Source of the DNA: JANQOH01 sp965201115 | GTDB taxonomy: Bacteria > Pseudomonadota > Alphaproteobacteria > UBA7887 | Assembly (NCBI GenBank): GCA_965201115.1 | Contig: OZ241745.1 | Coordinates: forward strand, 806,001-870,000 | Direction: 5' to 3' | Length of the DNA: 64,000 nt | Part shown: positions 53,209 to 60,842 of the stretch, piece by piece | Position numbering within the stretch: the first letter of the stretch is position 1 | Layout: every line of letters starts with the position of its first letter | Notes under the pieces: generated by a model | What the model saw: only the letters and a program-made list of their open reading frames with translations | The model's database searches: none | Told to the model about the DNA's origin: nothing | Program-made: the position numbers and the translations under genes

Positions 53209-53568
53209 TCAGGGGCGCGGGGTTTCTCCCGCAACGGACTTCGCCAGCGCCGCCACCGTCCGCTCGAGCCGGCGCAGGCGATCTCCGTCGTCCGCGGCGG
53301 CATCGACGAGGGCGTCGCCGTCGCGGCGCGCGCCCCTTGCCGCGGCGGCCGCAAGCACGGTCACCGCGTCCTCGAGCCGGCGCAAACGATCCTCGCCGTC
53401 CGCCTCCGCGTCGAAGGCGTCGTCGTCCGCGCCGGGCGGGGGCAGCCGGAGCGTTCCCGCATCGACGGGTTCCGGCGAGCGCCCGGAGTCGTCGTTCACG
53501 GCGTCCCAAACGCATTTCGCGAGAATGCCGGCGCCGACGGCGATGGCGACAGGGATAATCGGAATCAT
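53209..53568 (-). CDS. Small membrane-anchored protein with charged helical tail
   Basis: A 119-residue protein: a hydrophobic N-terminal anchor (IPIIPVAIAVGAGILAKCVW), then a linker rich in Pro and Asp. Two related Leu/Arg segments follow, GEDRLRRLEDAVTVLAAAAA and DGDRLRRLERTVAALAKSVA, which look like an internally duplicated amphipathic helix. The ATG at 53568 has AAGGAGG seven bases upstream. The N-terminus resembles that of the disrupted gene 100 bp downstream. The gene is between that gene and the zinc-ribbon paralogues on the same strand, so they may form one transcription unit. The family is unrecognised. Confidence 0.65.
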   Translation of the reverse strand: MIPIIPVAIAVGAGILAKCVWDAVNDDSGRSPEPVDAGTLRLPPPGADDDAFDAEADGEDRLRRLEDAVTVLAAAAARGARRDGDALVDAAADDGDRLRRLERTVAALAKSVAGETPRP

Positions 53569-53699
53569 GGCGTTCCTCCTTCGTTGGGTTGGATAGCGTA
53601 TCCCGGGGCCGGGGTTTCGCTCCGGCCGCCGTTGCGCATATTTGCCTCGTTTGCGGCGGGCGCCGGCGCGGCAAGTTTGCCGCCGGCGCCCGCCCCGCC

Positions 53700-53945
53700 C
53701 TACCGCCAGTTCACCGCGTTGCAGTCCGGGCAGAGCGCCACCGACGAGCCGCCGAACATCCCGAGCAGCCCGCCGACGACCGCGCCCGGAACCGTGCCCG
53801 CCGCGGCGCCCGCGGGACCCAACGCGAGACCGACGCCCGCGCCGATCTTCGCGCCAAGCGCCGCCCCGGCCGCCGCGCCCGCCAACCCCGGCGCCTTGCT
53901 CGGCCTGAACGAACGGCCGCAATCGCCGCATTGCACTTTCGCCAT
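53700..53945 (-). CDS. Zinc-ribbon/glycine-zipper small protein, copy 1
   Basis: An 81-residue protein: MAKVQCGDCGRSFRPSKAPG has the first Cys pair. A long glycine-zipper-like hydrophobic stretch of about 45 residues follows (AGAAAGAALGAKIGAGVGLA...GAVVGGLLGMFGGSS). The C-terminal VALCPDCNAVNWR supplies the second Cys pair of a zinc ribbon. The two halves of the metal site thus bracket a potential membrane-inserting segment. The ribosome-binding site is GGGAGGGA. It is almost identical to copy 3 and related to copy 2. The family is not named here. Such Gly-zipper segments occur in pore-forming or oligomeric membrane proteins, but function is unknown. Confidence 0.65.
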   Translation of the reverse strand: MAKVQCGDCGRSFRPSKAPGLAGAAAGAALGAKIGAGVGLALGPAGAAAGTVPGAVVGGLLGMFGGSSVALCPDCNAVNWR

Positions 53946-54071
53946 GACTCATCCCTCCCGTCGGTTGGTTCGCCCGCCGCCGGGGACATTCCCGCGCGGC
54001 GCCGGTTGCATATAGGCTTCGTTGTCGGCGGGCGCCGGCGCGGCAAGTTTGCCGCCGGCGCCCGCCCCGCC

Positions 54072-54329
54072 CTACAGCAGCGTCATCGCGCCGCAGACCG
54101 GGCAATGCCCGGCGCAGGGCCAACGGCAAGAAAGGCAGTGGCCGTTGCGCTTCGCCGCGCTGCACTCCGGGCAGAGCTCCGCCGGCGAGCCGCCGAACAA
54201 CCCGAACAACCCGTCGACGACCGCGCCGATCTTCGCGCCCGGCGCCGCCCCGGCCGCCGCGCCCGCCAACCCCGGCGCCTTGCCCGGCCTGAACGAACGA
54301 CCGCAATCGCCGCACATCGCTTTGGCCAT
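54072..54329 (-). CDS. Zinc-ribbon/glycine-zipper small protein, copy 2 (diverged)
   Basis: An 85-residue paralogue of copies 1 and 3: MAKAMCGDCGRSFRPGKAPG, a shorter Gly-rich stretch, then ELCPECSAAKRNGHCLSCRW and CAGHCPVCGAM. It has lost about 20 residues of the hydrophobic middle and gained an extra Cys-rich tail with several additional CxxC-type pairs. So the metal-binding part has been enlarged at the expense of the membrane-like part. The same flanks and hairpin are present as for the other copies. Confidence 0.6.
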   Translation of the reverse strand: MAKAMCGDCGRSFRPGKAPGLAGAAAGAAPGAKIGAVVDGLFGLFGGSPAELCPECSAAKRNGHCLSCRWPCAGHCPVCGAMTLL

Positions 54330-54453
54330 GACTCATCCTCCCATCGGTTGTTTCGCCCGCCGCCGGGGACATTCCCGCGCGGCGCCGGTTGCATATAGGC
54401 CTCGTTTGCGGCGGGCGCCGGCGCGGCAAGTTTGCCGCCGGCGCCCGCCCCGC

Positions 54454-54699
54454 CTACCGCCAGTTCACCGCGTCGCAGTCCGGGCAGAGCGCCACCGACG
54501 AGCCGCCGAACATCCCGAGCAGCCCGCCGACGACCGCGCCCGGAACCGTGCCCGCCGCGGCGCCCGCGGGACCCAACGCGAGACCGACGCCCGCGCCGAT
54601 CTTCGCGCCCAGCGCCGCCCCGGCCGCCGCGCCCGCCAACCCCGGCGCCTTGCTCGGCCTGAACGAACGGCCGCAATTGCCGCACACTACCTTCGCCAT
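54454..54699 (-). CDS. Zinc-ribbon/glycine-zipper small protein, copy 3
   Basis: An 81-residue protein nearly identical to copy 1 (MAKVVCGNCGRSFRPSKAPG and LCPDCDAVNWR at the ends, the same Gly/Ala hydrophobic centre). It is the first gene of the cassette in the direction of transcription. The start at 54699 matches the other two copies; a longer frame upstream is not conserved. Near-identity to copy 1 but not to copy 2, which lies between them, suggests gene conversion or stepwise duplication. Confidence 0.65.
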   Translation of the reverse strand: MAKVVCGNCGRSFRPSKAPGLAGAAAGAALGAKIGAGVGLALGPAGAAAGTVPGAVVGGLLGMFGGSSVALCPDCDAVNWR

Positions 54700-55010
54700 G
54701 ACTCTTCCTTTCGTCGGTTGTTTCGCCCGCCGCCGGGGACATTCCCGCGCGGCGCCGGTTGCATATAGGCTTCGTTGTCGGCGGGCGCCGGCGCGGCAAG
54801 TTTGCCGCCGGCGCCCGCCCCCCGCGCCGATCCGGCGGCGCGGTCCGGAATACATATCCGCGGACCGCGAGCCGAAGGTCGCCGGCAAGTTTGCCGGGCG
54901 GCGCAAGCGGAGACGCGGCTATCCCGCGCGCGGGCGGCGTGGACCGGGGGGGCCGCGCGTGCTATCCAACGCTCGGCGTCGGCGCCCGCGCCGGAACGAG
55001 GGAGGGAGCC
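54700..55010. other. Gap with the upstream half of a cassette unit but no gene
   Basis: The stretch repeats the flank found upstream of the zinc-ribbon genes (CGCCGCCGGGGACATTCCCG, GGCGCCGGTTGCATATAGGC) and contains the fourth copy of the 40-bp inverted repeat at 54780-54819. A further zinc-ribbon gene would be expected next but is absent. The sequence instead leads into the Card1-like gene, with GGGAGGGA just before its ATG. No other gene is seen. Confidence 0.6.
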
Positions 55011-56216
55011 ATGGAATCCGATCGAAGCGCCGCCTGGGGGCCGGTCATGCTGTCGCTCGCCTCGCGGCAGGCTTGGCCGCATATTCTCGCCGCCGCGCAC
55101 TTCAAGCCTTCGAAGCTCGTTCTCCTGCACAGCGCCGACGGAGACGAATCGCGCCGGCCCGCCGAACGCCTGAGGCGGTTCTTCGACGAAACGCAGACGC
55201 TTGTCGGGCCGGGCGGCGCGGAACTGGCGGAGATCCCGGACGGCGATTTCCAGGCCATTCAGCGCCGGCTTCACGAAGCGGCGGCGCGCGTCGCGCCGGA
55301 CGGCGCCGAGCGGCTGTTGAACTTCACGGGCGGCAACAAGCTGATGGCGACCGCCGCTTTCCGCTGGGCCGAGCGGAACGGCATCGCCGCGTTCTACCTG
55401 GAACGCGGAAACCGGTTGGTACGCTTCGAACACGCTGGCGACGACGGTTTCGCGACGAGTTCCGTGTTGCTTGAAGGGGCCATCGCCAACAAACTCGATC
55501 CGGTCGCGCTCCTGGAATGCCAGTCTTCGGCCTCGCGGGTCGAGCGCCGGGGCCAACGGCTTACGTTGAACCGCAACGCGAAGGCCATGTCCGAAAGGGA
55601 CATTCGGAAATGGCTGACGGACCGTCCACCCGAGGATCTGCTGCACATCGAGGGACAGGCGGACAAGGAGCGCAAGGCCGGAGACACACTCGAGTTTCGG
55701 ACCGCCGTCGTCCTGCTTGCGCTGGGCGTTCTCGAGGTCCGCCGTTCTCTGCGCCTCACGGTCCCCACGCGCATGGGCGCGCTCCCGCACGCTGAATTGG
55801 ATCTCCTGTTCAATTGGGATGGCAAACTCTGGTTGGTGGATTGCAAGGATCGGGGGGCGGAGCGCCGCTTCGTTCACGATTTGCGGGCGATACTGCGCAA
55901 GCATCCGCCGCCCAAGCCGGATCTCGAAAGCGCGGCGAATCTGCTCGCGCGTCTTGACAGTGAGATGAAAATCAGCCCGATAAAAGTTCTCAAAGAAGAC
56001 TTGGTGGCGATCGGGGAGATCGGAGGCCTGCTCGGCCGGATAGTTTGCGTTCGCAAAAGCCGGCTATCCGACGAGGCGACCGCCTATGCCAGGGAAAACA
56101 GAATCGAGACGGTCCTGCGACCGGATTTGTTCGAGGGTTTCCGACGCAAATTGTACCCCGGCGGAGCGGCGACCGCCGAAGACCTTGGCGCTCTCAAGCG
56201 GCATTTTGCGCGTTGA
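55011..56216 (+). CDS. Card1/Can2-like CARF-domain nuclease (DUF1887 family)
   Basis: A 401-residue protein with the two-domain plan of Card1/Can2. The N-terminal CARF domain (about 1-145) has VMLSLASRQ, LVLLHSADGDES and the ligand-site motif LLNFTGGNKLMATAA (GGNK at 107-110). The C-terminal PD-(D/E)XK nuclease domain has E228 in DTLEFRTA, then AELDLLFNWDG (D264) and LWLVDCKDRG (D277, K279). Known family members are activated by cyclic tetra-adenylate made by Cas10 and then cut nucleic acids, causing dormancy. All expected catalytic residues are present. The ATG at 55011 has a GGGAGGGA site. It stands upstream of a csb2 remnant in a CRISPR neighbourhood. No cas10 is visible. Confidence 0.85.
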   Translation: MESDRSAAWGPVMLSLASRQAWPHILAAAHFKPSKLVLLHSADGDESRRPAERLRRFFDETQTLVGPGGAELAEIPDGDFQAIQRRLHEAAARVAPDGAERLLNFTGGNKLMATAAFRWAERNGIAAFYLERGNRLVRFEHAGDDGFATSSVLLEGAIANKLDPVALLECQSSASRVERRGQRLTLNRNAKAMSERDIRKWLTDRPPEDLLHIEGQADKERKAGDTLEFRTAVVLLALGVLEVRRSLRLTVPTRMGALPHAELDLLFNWDGKLWLVDCKDRGAERRFVHDLRAILRKHPPPKPDLESAANLLARLDSEMKISPIKVLKEDLVAIGEIGGLLGRIVCVRKSRLSDEATAYARENRIETVLRPDLFEGFRRKLYPGGAATAEDLGALKRHFAR

Positions 56217-56218
56217 CG

Positions 56219-56962
56219 GCGCCTTCCCGGGCGGAGCGTCCGCGCCTTTGGCGGTGGCGCCTTCTCGGCGGGGCGGGGCCGCCGCTCGCGTATTGCGTAA
56301 CGGTCGCACACGCGGCGCGGCGCGCGGCGTATGCGGCGCACGAGCGGCGGGAGGGGACGCCGCGCGCGCCCGATGAACTGCACGGGCCGCGGCGGGGCGG
56401 CGCGCGCGACGGGCGCCACCTTCACGCCTTTTGGCTTCCGGAGGACAGCGACGGCGACCGCCGCATCGATCGCGTGGCGGTGTATGCCGCCGCGGGGTTT
56501 TCGCCCGCGGCGTTGCGGGCGCTGGCGGATGCGCGCCGCATCGTCGTGTACGGCTCCGGCGCGTGGGATCTGGCGCCGGCGCCCGCGGCGCCCGGCGGCG
56601 GCGAGAGCGGCCGCCGCTGGGCGTCGGCGACGCCGTTTTTCCCGCCGCTGTACGCCGCGCGCGAGCGCGGCGGCGCGCCGCGTCCGCGCCATGCGCCGGA
56701 GGCGCAGCTGGCGCGGATAATCTCCGCCTGGCGCACGCCCGATGGCGCTCCGCTGCCGGCGGTCTCTGTCTCCATGCGCGGGCGGGATTGCCCCGATACC
56801 GGCCTTGCCGCGCGCGATTTCCGCATCGGGCGCCGCCACGAGGCGCGGGCGCGCGGCGGCGCGGCGTGGTTTGCGCTCGAGTTCGCGCAGCCTGTCGCCG
56901 GCCCGCTCGCCTTCGGCCTCGAGGCGCATTTCGGCCTCGGCAGGTTTCGCCCGCTGGAGTAG
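56219..56962 (+). pseudogene. csb2: Remnant of type I-G CRISPR protein Csb2 (Cas5-like), C-terminal half
   Basis: The open frame has no in-frame ATG or GTG start of its own. It encodes a segment that resembles the C-terminal half of Csb2/GSU0054-type proteins: RHLHAFWLPEDSDGDRRIDR, VAVYAAAGFSPAALRALA, WASATPFFPPLY, and the final GPLAFGLEAHFGLGRFRPLE. Full Csb2 is about twice as long, and the N-terminal RAMP part is missing. It starts 2 bp after the Card1-like gene's stop. I read it as a broken gene left from a type I-G locus. The identification rests on motif memory rather than a search. Confidence 0.6.
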
Positions 56963-57030
56963 CGGGGCGGACGGGCGCGCCGCGTTTCGGAGTCCCGCGA
57001 TGGTCCGGCAACGACGATCGGGAGCCGCCG

Positions 57031-58422
57031 CTACCGGCGCTCGAGCGCTTCCGGCAGACTCGATATCCCGGCCAGCAAGCGTTCGAAGACGCTGCGGGCG
57101 GCCGACGGCAAACCGATCTCCTCTTCCAGTTTGATACGCACTTCCGCGAAGCCCGGCGGTCCGTTCCGCAGATCGATTTTCTCCGCGGGCAACTCGAGCC
57201 CGTGCCGGTACGCTTCCCTGCCCCCCGACTTTTTCAGCAAGGGAAGAAGCAGGCGCCGCACATAATAGTTGGGCGCCCTGGCGGCGAGGGCGTCGTTAAG
57301 CTTCGACCATGACGGAGCGACCGGATCGGGCCTCGGTTTGTCCCTTCCGGTCTCGGCCAGCATTTTCCGGCACAGGCTTTTTACGAACCTTTCCAGACCG
57401 GCCCATTCCGGGGAATCCTCCTCCTCATCTCCTTTTTCCGCCATTGTCGCGAGCACTGTTTCGGTATAGAGCGCCACCAGCGCCGCCGCCGCCGGGCGGT
57501 CGGGGTCGAGATAGTCGCGCCTGGCGATCCAGCCCCGATGGCCGTCTCCGACACCATCCGGCCCGGCGCCGGGCCAGCTGCGGGCGCGCGCGATGGCCAG
57601 GAGCGCGTACAGCGCGAACAGCTGGTTCGACAGGACGATCGGCGTCTCCTCTCCTATCGACAGCGTGCGGCCGGCGAAATCGACGACCAGGCGATCCGCC
57701 CGCAGATACGACTGTATGCGCTTCGCCAGCGTCTCCGGATCGGTCGCCTCTTCCGGCGCGCCATCGGGAAGAAACGGCGCGAGCGGGACGAAAGGCGTCA
57801 GGATAAGCTCGATGCTCGCCGAACCGACCGCTGTCGAAACCCGCGTCTCCGATACTTCGCCTCCGGCATTCCGCGCCCGGCAAACGACCTCGCCGGCCGG
57901 CTGCCCCGGCCACCAGAACTCCGGATGGCTCTCGAGCTCGCGCGGGTTCACGAGCACATGCGATACCTCGTCGTGCGGCCGCCCGAAGAACATGGCCGCC
58001 GACAGCGCGTGGCTCGACATCGTCTTGCGCCCGCCCGCCAGCGAGACGTGGACGCGCGCCCCCTCGCCGCGCGCATGGCCGCGCACCGTCACGGCGATAT
58101 GGCGGGAGAATAAATCGTTGTCGCGCCGGGTGCGGATGTCGTCCAGCGGCGCGCCCGAATCGTCGGTAACCACGTCGAACTTCACGTCCCCGGGCGGGAG
58201 CGGCTCCCGGCCCTGGCCGCGGTACAGTTCGTCGATCCGGCGGCGGATTTCCTCCTCCCGATGCGCGATGTGTCCGGTCGCGATCATGTGGATACGCGCC
58301 GGGACGCGCCGCTCTTCGGGCTCGCGCGGCGTCGCCGTCAGTTCGGGATTCATGAGCGCCCACAGCGTTTCGGTCACGACCTGCGGGCTGCCGCCCAGCG
58401 TCGCGATCAGCACGGTCTTCAT
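57031..58422 (-). CDS. CRISPR-associated CARF protein of the Cas_NE0113 family
   Basis: A 463-residue protein. The N-terminal about 200 residues match the Cas_NE0113/TIGR02584 family: VLIATLGGSPQVVTETLWAL at the start, RDNDLFSRHIA near 101-111, and HVSLAGGRKTMSSHALSAAM (GGRKT at 130-134), the CARF-type nucleotide-binding loop. The C-terminal half has LSNQLFALYALLAIAR and helical segments that may form a second domain. CARF domains sense cyclic oligoadenylates, so this is a probable sensor, effector or ring nuclease of a type III-like system. The ATG overlaps the stop of the upstream DHH-like gene (ATGA, 58419-58422), so the pair is coupled. It faces the csb2 remnant convergently. Confidence 0.82.
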   Translation of the reverse strand: MKTVLIATLGGSPQVVTETLWALMNPELTATPREPEERRVPARIHMIATGHIAHREEEIRRRIDELYRGQGREPLPPGDVKFDVVTDDSGAPLDDIRTRRDNDLFSRHIAVTVRGHARGEGARVHVSLAGGRKTMSSHALSAAMFFGRPHDEVSHVLVNPRELESHPEFWWPGQPAGEVVCRARNAGGEVSETRVSTAVGSASIELILTPFVPLAPFLPDGAPEEATDPETLAKRIQSYLRADRLVVDFAGRTLSIGEETPIVLSNQLFALYALLAIARARSWPGAGPDGVGDGHRGWIARRDYLDPDRPAAAALVALYTETVLATMAEKGDEEEDSPEWAGLERFVKSLCRKMLAETGRDKPRPDPVAPSWSKLNDALAARAPNYYVRRLLLPLLKKSGGREAYRHGLELPAEKIDLRNGPPGFAEVRIKLEEEIGLPSAARSVFERLLAGISSLPEALERR

Positions 58423-59348
58423 GGCGTTTCTCCTTCTCCTTCTCGCCGCGCCGCGGCCGCGCCGGCGGCGGCGATGACCTCGTCGAGCGTCAACCGCGAG
58501 CCCCGATCCTGCGGCGACCCCTTGATCCCCGCCTGCCCGCCCCAGCCCGGCTCGCGGCGCGCGAGCGCCGCCGCGGCCGCGTCGAGATCCGCGTGGCCGG
58601 GAGCATAGCGCGCCACGGTGTATTTGCAGCCTTCCGCGCCGCCGGGGAAGCGGAACGCCGGGTCGAGGGCCGCGACGACCGGCGCCAGGCGATAGCCGAG
58701 CGCCAGCGCCCCCCGCTCGTGCGACACGACCGCCGCGACCGCCGGATACGCCGTTGCGCGCACGCTTGTGCCGCCGCGCGCGAGCGAGTCGGCAAGCCGC
58801 TGCGCGCGCGTTTGCGCCGCATCGGCCCACGCGGCCGGCGGCGCGCCCGTTCGCAGCCATGTCTCCGCCAGCGCGACTCGTTCGGCGAGGCCGTGGCGCC
58901 GGTCCATTGCCGCGGCCGCCATCGCCGCGAGGTCCGCTCCGCCGCTTTCGGCAAGAATGTCGGCGGCGGTTTCCGGCAGCGGGCGCGGGCCGGGCCACGG
59001 TCCCATGCGGAAGCTGTCGATCCGATCGACGCGGCGCACCCTCTCGCGCACCGCTTCGCCGGGCGCGGCGCCGCGCGCGCGCATGGCGAGCAACGCCATT
59101 GCGCATACCGAGTCCAGGTCGGGCCGTTGCGTCGCCAGACGCGCTCCCGGCGGCGGCAGCGGGTGCGAAAGCGCCGCCGCCGCCGCGCACGGCGCCGACG
59201 GGCCGGCGCCGGGCGCGTGCTGCGGGTCGATATTGCCGAGCGCGCACAGCGCCGCCAACGCGGGATCGGTCATCTCCACGCCCAGAATCGGCGGCCCGCC
59301 GGCCGCCGCCGCGCCCCCCGCGGCGCCGAAATCGTGAAACTCGTACAT
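58419..59348 (-). CDS. DHH-like protein coupled to the CARF gene, possible phosphodiesterase
   Basis: A 309-residue protein not firmly recognised. The block LATQRPDLDSVCAMALLAM near 71-89 resembles the first acidic motif (DxD) of DHH phosphoesterases. The C-terminal KYTVARYAPGHADLDAAAAAL, then EPGWGGQAGIKGSPQDRGSR recall a DHHA1-like Gly-rich substrate domain. The classical DHH triplet itself is not seen, so catalytic competence is uncertain. It overlaps the CARF gene by four bases and starts the minus-strand operon, 320 bp from divergent cas1. A nuclease or signal-degrading role on cyclic oligoadenylate is an attractive inference, since DHH-DHHA1 enzymes degrade small nucleotides. Confidence 0.45.
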   Translation of the reverse strand: MYEFHDFGAAGGAAAAGGPPILGVEMTDPALAALCALGNIDPQHAPGAGPSAPCAAAAALSHPLPPPGARLATQRPDLDSVCAMALLAMRARGAAPGEAVRERVRRVDRIDSFRMGPWPGPRPLPETAADILAESGGADLAAMAAAAMDRRHGLAERVALAETWLRTGAPPAAWADAAQTRAQRLADSLARGGTSVRATAYPAVAAVVSHERGALALGYRLAPVVAALDPAFRFPGGAEGCKYTVARYAPGHADLDAAAAALARREPGWGGQAGIKGSPQDRGSRLTLDEVIAAAGAAAARREGEGETP

Positions 59349-59397
59349 GGCTTCGGTCTCCTTCGCCGGTTTCCCGCCGGTTTCGCCGGGTAGCGTA

Positions 59398-59518
59398 ACC
59401 CCGCCGAAGGCGGGGCCCGGGACCGCGGGCTTCCAGCCCGCACGTCGGCAACGCCGCGCCGGGCGGAAACGTGCGGGCGAGACGCCCGCGGTCCCGGGCC
59501 CCGCCTTCGGCGGGTTAC
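59398..59518. repeat. Inverted pair of REP-like units C and D between the divergent operons
   Basis: Unit C starts CCCCGCCGAAGGCGGGGCCC and continues GGGACCGCGGGCTTCCAGCC. Unit D is its near-complement ending GGCCCCGCCTTCGGCGGGTT. The two are about 15 bp apart, forming a cruciform-sized inverted repeat of about 50-bp arms. They are related to units at 45793 and 50815. The remainder of the 59349-59668 gap is GC-rich and holds the divergent promoters. Confidence 0.7.
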
Positions 59519-59668
59519 GCTCCCGGGAAACGGGTCGGCATCGGCGGCCCCTGCATTAGTGCCGCGGCCGCCGCCGCCGCGGGCGGGCGGCAATTTTGCC
59601 GGCGGCCGCGCCGCGGCCGCGGCGCGCTACGAATACGCCGCCGCCGCCCGAAAGGAGCCCGCCCGGCC

Positions 59669-60754
59669 ATGTCGTATCTCGATCGCCTGCTGTCGCGCGC
59701 CGCCGCGCCCCGCGCCGGGGAGCCGGAAGAGGAGCCGATCCACCCCGACCCGCGCATGCCCGTTCACGTTACCGGCGACGATGCGCGCCTTCTCGTCGAG
59801 GGCGGCAATCCGGTCGTCGAGTGCGGCGGGGCCCGGCGCGCCTTGCGGATCGGCGAAATCTCGCTCGTCGCGCTGCACGGCGGCGCGACGGCGACCGCTC
59901 CGTGCATGGCGCTGCTCGCCGAACACGGCGTGCCGCTCGTGCTGTTGAGCCGGAGCGGCCATTACCGCGCGCAGCTGGTCGATTTGTCGGAACAGCCGAC
60001 GCGGACGCGGCGCGCGCATTACCGCGCGGTCGAGGATTCGGGGGCCGCTCTCGCCATCGCGCGGTCGCTCGTCGAGGCGAAAATCCGCGGCGCCCGGCAT
60101 CTGCTTCGCAAGCGCCTGGGCGCGCGCGACGACGCCGCGCGCATACTCTTGCGCCAGCAGCGCCGCGTCGCGCGCGCGCGGTCGCGCGACGCGCTGATGG
60201 GCGTGGAGGGCGCCGCCGCGGCCGCCTACTGGAAGGCGTGGCCGAAACTCATCCGCAACGAATCGGACGTGTTTACTTTCGACGGCCGTTCGCGGCGCCC
60301 GCCGCGCGACGCGATCAACGCCCTGCTGTCGTATCTCTACGCGGTCGCCACGGGCGTGTGCGCCGCGACCGCGCTCGGCGCCGGGCTCGACCCGCGCGTC
60401 GGCTTCCTGCACGCCGAGCGCCCGGGCCGCCCCGCTCTCGCCCTCGACCTGGTCGAGCCGCTGCGTACCTCGGTGGTCGATTCGGCGGTAATTGCCGCCG
60501 TCAACCTCCGCCGGTTCGACGCCGACGATTTTACGGCCGGGGCCGATGGCGGCGTGCGCCTGGGCCCCGAGGGCCGCCGCGCCGCGCTCGAACTGCTGGA
60601 GCGGAAACTGTCGAGCGAAGTGTCGTGGGCCGGCGCGGCGACGAGCTGGCGCGCCGCGCTCGGCCGCTACGCCGCCGCGCTGGCCGCGCATCTGCGCGCC
60701 GCCGCCGAAACCGGCAAGCCCGGCCCGCCCCCGCAACCGCCCCGGCCCGAGTGA
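59669..60754 (+). CDS. cas1: CRISPR-associated integrase Cas1
   Basis: A 361-residue Cas1, the metal-dependent integrase that with Cas2 inserts new spacers at the leader end. The catalytic triad is visible: E180 in ALMGVEGAAAAAYW, H248 in VGFLHAERPGRPALALD, and E263 in DLVEPLR. The N-terminal beta-domain and the block PRDAINALLSYLYAVATGVC are typical. The ATG at 59669 has AAAGGAGCC upstream; residues 10-30 before the conserved core are low-complexity. It heads a cas1-cas2-RT operon directed toward the array. Confidence 0.95.
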   Translation: MSYLDRLLSRAAAPRAGEPEEEPIHPDPRMPVHVTGDDARLLVEGGNPVVECGGARRALRIGEISLVALHGGATATAPCMALLAEHGVPLVLLSRSGHYRAQLVDLSEQPTRTRRAHYRAVEDSGAALAIARSLVEAKIRGARHLLRKRLGARDDAARILLRQQRRVARARSRDALMGVEGAAAAAYWKAWPKLIRNESDVFTFDGRSRRPPRDAINALLSYLYAVATGVCAATALGAGLDPRVGFLHAERPGRPALALDLVEPLRTSVVDSAVIAAVNLRRFDADDFTAGADGGVRLGPEGRRAALELLERKLSSEVSWAGAATSWRAALGRYAAALAAHLRAAAETGKPGPPPQPPRPE

Positions 60755-60842
60755 CGCGCCGAGCGCGGGCGGGCCGGAAGCCCGCGTCGCGGCGTCCCCC
60801 CCAGGACGCTCCCATGAAACGCAAATACACGGGTTCGGTACG

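Larger units (their letters stand above)
53655..54819. repeat. Four copies of a 40-bp near-perfect inverted repeat between cassette genes
   Basis: The unit has arms GGCGGGCGCCGGCGcGGCAA and TTGCCGCCGGCGCCCGCC around a short GTT-type loop. It occurs at 53655-53694, 54027-54066, 54410-54449 and 54780-54819. The first three copies end a few bases before the stop codon of a zinc-ribbon gene, on its 3' side. The fourth has no gene after it. No T-run follows, so it is not a standard terminator. Confidence 0.75.

Noticed and set aside
53655..53694. Hairpins after the zinc-ribbon genes as rho-independent terminators
   Set aside because: There is no T-run on either strand after the stem, so they are recorded as inverted repeats only.
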